From Gracilaria domingensis (taxonomy: Eukaryota > Rhodophyta > Florideophyceae > Gracilariales > Gracilariaceae): a stretch of DNA of 64,000 nt. Made by a program: the position numbers and the translations under genes. Below are positions 56,074 to 64,000 of this stretch, piece after piece (positions within the stretch are counted from its first letter, which is position 1; each line of letters starts with the position of its first letter). The DNA lies in NCBI GenBank assembly GCA_022539475.1, contig VCMS01000005.1:310001-374000 (forward strand), written 5' to 3'. The notes beneath the pieces are model-generated. The model was not told the origin of the DNA. It saw nothing but the letters and a program-made list of their open reading frames with translations, and made no database searches.

Positions 56074-57363
56074 CTATGCCACTCTAAGTATACCTGACGC
56101 GATCAACTTCTGCACCTTTGACGCAATCGCTGGATCCTTCATAGCTTGAGCGGCAAACTTGGGATCTTCTTGCATTTGCTTCAGTAACGAATTCATTTGA
56201 GGGTCCTGCAGAATCTGCTGAATCTCTGGATCCTTCATCGCTTGCTCCATTTGAGCTTGGTCGACTTCCCCAGAGCTTTGCTGTTCCTGGATCTTCATGT
56301 TAGTCTTGAAAAGACCCTGTCGAAGATCCTTGTTGTTTGGTGCTAGCTTAAGTCCCTTCTCATACACCTCTAAGCACTTGTGATATTCCTTCATATAAAA
56401 GTGGATATTTCCCTTTCGAATATAGGCTTTGACAAACGTTGGATCAATATCCAAACAGCGCTCGCAGTCCTTCATTGCCATAGGGAACTCCCCAAGTTTC
56501 ATGTACGCGGCAGCCCGATTTGAATAGGGAGCGGCATCTTTTGGATTGCGCTTGATAGCCTCTGTATACTTTGAGATACTTTCGGGAAACTTGCCAGCGA
56601 GGAACAATTCATTACCTTCTTTACGTTCCTTTGCCGATAACTCAGGGTTAATATAGGCCTCCTCAGCCCTCTTCCGCTGCACCCTTTCCGCCTCTCTAAG
56701 CGCTCGCGTGACTTTGGGATCAGAGTATTCCACAAGACTTTTCTCAAAGGCTTCGATCGCGTGTTCGTAGTCCTCCTGTTTCAAGTAAGCATTCCCCATA
56801 CGACCATACGCACGCGCAATAATCTTGAAATCGGTGCGAAGATGCCGCTCAGAGTTCTCCTTGATGGCGGTCTTGCAGTCCTCAATTGCGCCGTCTATAT
56901 CACCGCTCTCCAAACGAGCGGCAGCACGGTTTGTGTAAAACGCCATGTTGTCCGGATCAAATTCCAGCGCCTTTGAGTAGTGTTCGATGGCAGTAGGGAA
57001 ATCGCGCTTCTTGTACGCTTCGGTGCCGCGCTCCTTCTCGTACAGTGAACGCTCCTTCGGTCCCATCTTTGACGGATCCGGAGCCTCGGGCACCGATGAG
57101 ACGTCCGGCATGGGGACGTCCTTCGCAGTGGCGTTGGCGTCCTCCACTACTGTTTCGCCAGGTTGCGCGCCGGTTGAAGTCTGGGAAAGTATGGTAAAGA
57201 GCTTGAGAACACGTGGATCGGCGATGTGCTTGGACAGAGATGTGGGATCAGTCGTGAGCTCTTCGACGATTTTCTTGAAGGCGGGGTCTTCAAGCATTGA
57301 ACTTGTCTCTGGGTTACTCTTGAGCTTATCCCAAAGCTCGGGGCCGAACAAAGGAGACGACAT
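56074..57363 (-). CDS. STI1: Hsp70-Hsp90 organising protein Hop/STI1 lacking TPR1
   Basis: Co-chaperone passing clients from Hsp70 to Hsp90. The 429-residue protein starts with a DP/STI1 domain (about 4-65: LWDKLKSNPETSSMLEDPAFKKIVEEL, KHIADPRVLKLFTIL). TPR2A covers about 105-225 (EKERGTEAYKKRDFPTAIEHYSKALEFDP) and TPR2B about 240-355 (KERKEGNELFLAGKFPESISKYTEAIKRNP, with the carboxylate-clamp residues K, N and R), then DP2 (about 370-425: MKDPEIQQILQDPQMNSLLKQMQEDP). The usual first TPR domain is absent, and nothing TPR-like lies in the 580 bases upstream. Nematode STI1 also lacks TPR1. Binding of Hsp70 would then rest on TPR2B. Start ATG at 57361-57363. Divergent from threonine synthase. 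Confidence 0.92.
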   Translation of the reverse strand: MSSPLFGPELWDKLKSNPETSSMLEDPAFKKIVEELTTDPTSLSKHIADPRVLKLFTILSQTSTGAQPGETVVEDANATAKDVPMPDVSSVPEAPDPSKMGPKERSLYEKERGTEAYKKRDFPTAIEHYSKALEFDPDNMAFYTNRAAARLESGDIDGAIEDCKTAIKENSERHLRTDFKIIARAYGRMGNAYLKQEDYEHAIEAFEKSLVEYSDPKVTRALREAERVQRKRAEEAYINPELSAKERKEGNELFLAGKFPESISKYTEAIKRNPKDAAPYSNRAAAYMKLGEFPMAMKDCERCLDIDPTFVKAYIRKGNIHFYMKEYHKCLEVYEKGLKLAPNNKDLRQGLFKTNMKIQEQQSSGEVDQAQMEQAMKDPEIQQILQDPQMNSLLKQMQEDPKFAAQAMKDPAIASKVQKLIASGILRVA

Positions 57364-59469
<2,106 letters not shown>

Positions 59470-59974
59470 AAATGCTTTTGAGTGGATACAGTCAAGCATT
59501 CAGCATTAGTTTTATCAGGAATGGAAACGCTAGTATCCATCCTAGGCGTTCTTTGCGAAGGAAATTATTTCTGACTCACTTCATACAGTTGGGGACACTT
59601 ACTGCTGTCTCGGTTTTCTCCGGCTGGATTCTTGTCTGAAACTGTGTCTCGGAAACCACTTTTGAGATACGCTTTAGTCATGAAATCAAGTTTGCATGGG
59701 AGTAGTAAACTGTAAAACTAATCTCGAACCCATCAGCGCCGCGATAGATCCTCTGCCAAAGGTTTTTCGTTGATGTTACATGATGTTCCAAACCTACACG
59801 AACCGGTCATCTTGAGTGGTCAGCACTGGTGTTCTGCAGTGCAGTCCAGAAACGCTGCGTGGTTCAGAAGCTGCTCTAAGGCCCTACCGTGTCTGTTGGA
59901 ACTTGGCGAACCGTGTTCGCGTACGAAGAATTGACCTTCGTGCTTCATCAACACAGCAACAACAACGTTAGATT

Positions 59975-60054
<80 letters not shown>

Positions 60055-60353
60055 GCTCTCGCTCGCTCGCTCGCTCTCTCCGTATATGAAAACATGTAAA
60101 CCTCTACGCGTGGATCAGACTCAAACGCTAGAGAGGAAAAAATGCCGATGTCCTCATGTCAGTTGGTGTCATACAATACATAGACATAGTAGATAAGATC
60201 TCAGCAGTTCCCAGGCGCTGGAAATAATCTTTCACCCTGTTAAATACGACAATCGTACCCAATGGCACTGTGCATAAATCCTTTCGTTGCTTTTTCTTCG
60301 TGGCATGGTCTTCCATCGAGCGTAATCGTCCGTCAAGAGCATTGATCTACGTC
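59470..60353. other. Intergenic with long CT microsatellite
   Basis: Between threonine synthase and the orphan at 60354. Its main content is the CT repeat at 59979-60051. Confidence 0.6.
59979..60051 (+). repeat. (TC)n microsatellite, about 36 units
   Basis: About 73 bases of uninterrupted CT, followed by TTTCGCTCTCGCTCGCTCGCTCG. The longest simple repeat of the window. Shorter CT or GA tracts occur at about 4047, 4887, 19392, 46607 and 61731. Confidence 0.98.
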
Positions 60354-61541
60354 ATGGACAGCGTCGTCGGCTCCCATCCAACGATGCCCTTCTCTATAAG
60401 AGAAGCCTTACACGGTAATCATGGATTGGAGCCTTGTGTACGCAATATATCTCATAAGTGGAATCTTGTGGTTCTTCAAAGGCTAAGAAGGTTCGAACCG
60501 ATTATTGATCGCCCTAAACAAGCATTGCAACATCTGTTTGAATTATTCATTCTACATGTTTGCCAATTAGATATCTCGTACGAGTTAAAATGGGTAGATG
60601 ACTTGGTCCAGTACCTTGCCGCGATATCACAGCATCTCATACCCGCTGTTAAGCCTGAGCATTCTGTGCAGTGGGGAGCAGCGGTCTACGACGAACGAAG
60701 AAAAATCGTTCGTTACATGCCCCAACGAGAAGAATCTTACCCTAAACGCGAGACGGTTAACTCACGTGAAATCATAGACATCATTTCTCGTTACAGCCAA
60801 ACATTCGCCGAGCCTGATATTTCGAAGGAAGAACTGAGTCGTATGCCTGGCCTGATGGACGAGCCTGCCAAAACTGCCATCATGGTTTACGCATGGTATC
60901 TGAAAACCTTTCGAATCAAGAACGGCTGGTTGCGCCCGTATTTGAACTCACCCTTGGGCCGTCGTGAAAGACATCGGAACGTCCCCGAGTTGTCTCGGGG
61001 GAATGCTTTAATTGCCGGGGGCCGGCTTGGGCGAGCTGGAGAAGAACTACACACTCTGTATGCACTTGCGTTCTTGGACACAAGAGGGCATCTCATATGG
61101 TACACTGTTCGACGAGCAATTAGAGGCGAGATTATTGGGGGTATAGCTTGCAGTTATGCCCGCGGAAACAATGTTCGCATTCATAGTTCAAAGGATTTGC
61201 GACACTCGATACAAATTCGCTACGACCATATATGCAACTTTGAAGTACTTGACTTTCGCTTGTGGGAATCATGGACTCAAGACTTGAGAAGCGTCGGGCC
61301 ATGCAAATCGATGGGCAATCGAGGAAGAACTTTTCGAGCTGTAAGGTTTGACGAGCCAGTGGTGCTAGAAGATGCGCTGGCCGTAGGGTTCAGGATTGTG
61401 AACGGTGTACTTGTAAATCCAAAAGGGAAAGCAATGAGAGTTGTAAGGGGCAGCGACGGATTATTTCGGGTCCATAGACAGCGTCTACGTCCCATGGCAG
61501 TAGAACGCATTCCCTGGCACCCCCGCATGCGTCTTATGTAA
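60354..61541 (+). CDS. Orphan protein, unrecognised
   Basis: A 395-residue protein with no family I can name. It is basic, without signal peptide or membrane segment. The first half is helix-rich (VLQRLRRFEPIIDRPKQALQHLFELFILHVCQL). The second half has Arg-rich strands and turns (YAWYLKTFRIKNGWLRPYL, RTRGHLIWYTV-type segment near 245, and DICNF-like stretches near 290) and ends in a basic tail RQRLRPMAVERIPWHPRMRLM. The ATG at 60354 (MDSVVGSHP) is the first in the frame. Composition is like a true protein, with balanced hydrophobics and no low complexity, and coding is well supported by length alone (395 codons in DNA of average GC). The basic ends could fit a nucleic-acid-binding or organelle protein. 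Confidence 0.55.
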   Translation: MDSVVGSHPTMPFSIREALHGNHGLEPCVRNISHKWNLVVLQRLRRFEPIIDRPKQALQHLFELFILHVCQLDISYELKWVDDLVQYLAAISQHLIPAVKPEHSVQWGAAVYDERRKIVRYMPQREESYPKRETVNSREIIDIISRYSQTFAEPDISKEELSRMPGLMDEPAKTAIMVYAWYLKTFRIKNGWLRPYLNSPLGRRERHRNVPELSRGNALIAGGRLGRAGEELHTLYALAFLDTRGHLIWYTVRRAIRGEIIGGIACSYARGNNVRIHSSKDLRHSIQIRYDHICNFEVLDFRLWESWTQDLRSVGPCKSMGNRGRTFRAVRFDEPVVLEDALAVGFRIVNGVLVNPKGKAMRVVRGSDGLFRVHRQRLRPMAVERIPWHPRMRLM

Positions 61542-62666
61542 CCACAGCAATGTACCAACCAACACTTTTGAAGATTGAGGGGTTTCCAGTCTTAGTTGGA
61601 TTCTTGGCAACGGCCGAGTGGAAAGCATTTCGCGGCATTCGCCGCTAGCTCTGACTATCAATTGAATTGTTTGCACTACACAGATGCTCTTCGTTTTGGT
61701 GAAACTCGTGGACCTATGTGAGCAGACTGCGAGAGAGAGAGAGATGTGTATTCTGCACGTCGATATGAAATGGTATTGTTCTGCTGTCTATTTCTGCCCT
61801 GCTCCATTTCTCACAAGCTTGCGGCGACTTCATCCTACAAATGGCGGGGCTTCATGTGGAGGATAGATAAGCATGGCACAGGCGTAGACTGCTGCCGCTC
61901 GCGCCGAGCATGTGACGAAGTGGTTTTGTGTTACCACATTTCATCCAGACAGGAATATCCTTGTATGTGAAGTCAGGAATAGAAATAGAGATTCACATAA
62001 CACACTTCTTTCCATGTGATAAGATCGAAGCAGATACAGGAATGGTTTGTGGTGCTACATGTGCTTAACTTGTGGCAACGAAAGAGTCATTTTCACGTTT
62101 CAGTAAGTCGCGTATTCGCAAAGGTTTCCAGAAACCTTTCGAGCAAAGAAGACAACAGTGGTGTCGAACTTCGTCGACCGGGTTTTCTCCTCACAACCTC
62201 GGTGCAGTCCACCGACAGCAAGATTTGTCGTTGCCGATTGCCTCTTTCATCTCTTTTGCGAATGATGCAGTGCTCGTGGTTGGGAAAACGCGCAAGAAAA
62301 TGAGACGCTGTCGCTAAATATGGCTCTTCACGTTTCAGTAGTTAATCAAGCTTTACAGAAAGCAACATAATCATATGTCTAGCCATCGGTGGATGAAGAC
62401 CTTGGCCGAATAAGACAGTCACTCAAAAAGTCGTCTAAATGCTAGTGATGAAATCGCCAATGCGAACTGGCACCATGCAGAAGAAGGTATCCATACAACT
62501 CAGTATTGACAAAAGGAAGCCTCACAGAGCCATTAACAATCACTAGCTCACTGAAGTTAGATCGAAGCATGATGTGAACCACGATATCCTCAGAGAGCAT
62601 GATTTAGACGTTCTCCCAGCATTCTCGGAAAGAGCTTCGCCTACAGTGATTGAGGCTGCGAGAGGT
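61542..62666. other. Intergenic, nothing recognised
   Basis: Contains a GA tract near 61731-61743. Short frames only. Confidence 0.5.
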
Positions 62667-62939
62667 TTACATAGCCGGAGTAGGGCCACCGAAGAAACCG
62701 GCACCGAAGGCACCAGCCATGGCACCTCCCGGCTTGGCAGCACCAATGACGGTACCGTCATCGGAGGAAGCACCAGCGATACCGGAGTCCTTGTCGGCGG
62801 CGGCACCAGCGGAGTTGGAACCCATGGCGGCGAAACCAGCACCACCCTTGATCTGACCGGCAATCTCACTGCGCATGCGGACCGGGGCGGCCACAGCGGC
62901 ACCAAAGAGGGCAACAAGAGCGAAGATCTTGGACATCAT
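62667..62939 (-). CDS. Small secreted Gly/Ala-rich protein
   Basis: A 90-residue protein. MMSKIFALVALFGAAVAAPV is a signal peptide with a likely cleavage after AVAA. The mature part is rich in Gly and Ala (KGGAGFAAMGSNSAGAAAD, AKPGGAMAGAFGAGFFGGP) and has no Cys. Codons are biased to GGC, GCC, ACC and GTC, unlike the intergenic DNA around it, as in strongly expressed genes. The leader upstream is pyrimidine-rich and ends CAACAATG. The frame is open 73 codons further upstream, but the signal peptide fixes the start. It may be a wall or mucilage component; this is only inferred from composition. Confidence 0.6.
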   Translation of the reverse strand: MMSKIFALVALFGAAVAAPVRMRSEIAGQIKGGAGFAAMGSNSAGAAADKDSGIAGASSDDGTVIGAAKPGGAMAGAFGAGFFGGPTPAM

Positions 62940-63666
62940 TGTTGAATTATGTAGGTTATTAAGCTCGAGAAGCTGGGAGGAGTGAAGCTTGAGATGGGCG
63001 GTGGTGGTGGAGACGGAACGGTTGGAGTACAGGGTGAAGGCGCTTAAGTAGGGCTTCAAAGTAGTCGGGAAGAGCCTCAACATGGAGTTCCCGAACCATG
63101 CAAAACGGAGGCCCGTACGCTTCCCGGTTGACCATCGTTCCGAAACGGAAAGTACCACGTCTATGAATTCAGGGCCATTTCACATATCCATCAACTGTAA
63201 TATGAAACACAGGGATGAATGATAGCGAAATTGGGGTGACAGATGAGAAGGCACAACCACTATCGCCCGTACGGCCAGGCTAGGGACAAAACTTTCGGTC
63301 GCAAGAAATTCGTTCCGTTCTGCTCTCAGAGATATGGCCTTACGTGAACCTTGGGGGTTATAGGGATGAACTTCGCCTCGTGTGGTGGTGCAACACGAGA
63401 GGGCTTGCTTTACTGTGAGCGTCCTGCTGTTTCATGCCCCTTCCCAGTGATTCGGCCCACGCATCGTCGGAATTATCGGACTGCTTTTGGCCCCTTCCAG
63501 AAGTGTATCAGATTGATGCGGATAAGGTTTCTTGGAGCAATGTTTACACCGCTGCACGTCACGCAAAGATGTCAGAGGATTCACCACAGCTTATGGTCGT
63601 AAGCTCAGTTATCCAGCTCTTCAGGAGTCCTTACCATTATCCTTCTAGCCGAATTTGAAACGCAGG
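62940..63666. other. Intergenic, nothing recognised
   Basis: Upstream of the Gly/Ala-rich gene and 3' of POP4. The CT-rich strand near 62945-63010 is the leader of the former. Confidence 0.5.
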
Positions 63667-64000
63667 CTAGAAGTAGTTGTTGTGCTTCTTCTTTATTTTC
63701 CTTGCCGATCTCTCACTCGCTCTGAAACAAAGAGCTGGTAAAACCAGCTCTACAGTGTGATTGTCAACAGAGAACTGCGCAACACAAACATTCTTAGGTA
63801 CAGTGACGACTTTGTTTTTCCTAGTGACTAGCACAAATGTATTTGCGGTTTCTGCTACAAGAACACCACTGATTCCAACTAGGCTGGGGTCCTTTGAGCG
63901 AATAATTTGGATGTAGGCTCCATGCCAGTCCATTCTGAGGATGCGATCTCCAAGTGCTTGTCCACTCGTTTTGAAAACCTTGCGAGCGTACGACAACCAT
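63667..64000 (-). CDS. POP4: RNase P/MRP subunit POP4/Rpp29, 5' end cut by window
   Basis: Protein subunit of nuclear RNase P and RNase MRP (tRNA 5' and rRNA processing). The visible last 110 residues hold the Rpp29 Sm-like barrel: MDWHGAYIQIIRSKDPSLVGISGVLVAETANTFVLVTRKNKVVTVPK. This matches the family pattern DLHGA-..V-rSk.pslVGi.GivvqETknTf.ivt..nk...ipK. The end RASERSARKIKKKHNN matches the typical RPSERAARKFK tail. The frame is open up to the window edge (W-L before SYARK) with no ATG in it, so the start lies beyond 64000. Archaeal Rpp29/aRpp29 is the homologue. Confidence 0.93.
   Translation of the reverse strand, partial: WLSYARKVFKTSGQALGDRILRMDWHGAYIQIIRSKDPSLVGISGVLVAETANTFVLVTRKNKVVTVPKNVCVAQFSVDNHTVELVLPALCFRASERSARKIKKKHNNYF

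Noticed and set aside
59820-60095. Minus-strand frame with a long Arg-Glu repeat
   Set aside because: It is a translation of the CT microsatellite.

Overview
The window is nuclear DNA of a photosynthetic eukaryote, most likely a red alga. It carries a RedCAP/Lhcr-like chlorophyll-binding protein, a plastid-type dihydrolipoyl dehydrogenase (PDC E3) and a plastid-type threonine synthase, next to ordinary eukaryotic housekeeping genes: hexameric polyubiquitin, CDC48/p97, PSMD9, Hop/STI1, Nup96, VAP, POP4/Rpp29, COA5, ISCA1 and mitochondrial aconitase. Introns are few, short and close to gene starts. I can place three (77, 100 and 104 nt), and two of them carry the same branch-site-like heptamer TACTGAC. 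Most genes are uninterrupted. The species assignment is inference.

Layout: 1-2.7 kb, plastid LPD (left end cut) convergent with a TraB/Tiki-like membrane protein. 5.4-6.4 kb, a prolyl 4-hydroxylase frame interrupted by one in-frame TAG. 7.1-8.6 kb, divergent COA5 / bL28m. 9.2-10.5 kb, polyubiquitin. 13.1-16.8 kb, divergent aconitase / ISCA1. 17.9-18.5 kb, RedCAP-like antenna protein. 21.3-24.5 kb, a zinc-finger protein and an orphan. 25.5-28.0 kb, CDC48 with an apparent reading-frame break in an A6 run. 29.6-31.7 kb, PSMD9 and a secreted Cys-rich peptide. 33.0-37.7 kb, a La-module protein and a PTS1-bearing peroxisomal citrate synthase. 38.1-43.0 kb, divergent PIG-Z-like GPI mannosyltransferase / nucleotide-sugar transporter in a local high-GC island. 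43.2-48.4 kb, an aspartyl protease and an orphan beta-propeller-like membrane protein. 49.1-55.7 kb, VAP, Nup96 and a GRDP-like membrane protein. 56.1-59.5 kb, divergent Hop / threonine synthase. 60.4-64 kb, an orphan, a small secreted Gly/Ala-rich protein and POP4 (cut by the right end).

Genes working together: several divergent pairs are functionally coherent. COA5 and bL28m are both mitochondrial biogenesis factors. Aconitase is a 4Fe-4S enzyme and ISCA1 builds 4Fe-4S clusters. PIG-Z and the nucleotide-sugar transporter are both glycosylation membrane proteins. CDC48, polyubiquitin, PSMD9 and Hop form a proteostasis theme. The most intriguing pattern is regulatory: five divergent intergenic regions and the CDC48 upstream region each hold perfect palindromes whose two arms are separated by exactly one base. 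Two of them share the identical 13-mer TCTAGATTCTAGA.

I saw no convincing tRNA or rRNA gene, CRISPR array, transposon or viral relic. Long intergenic stretches (up to about 2.8 kb) hold microsatellites and short ORFs without recognisable similarity.
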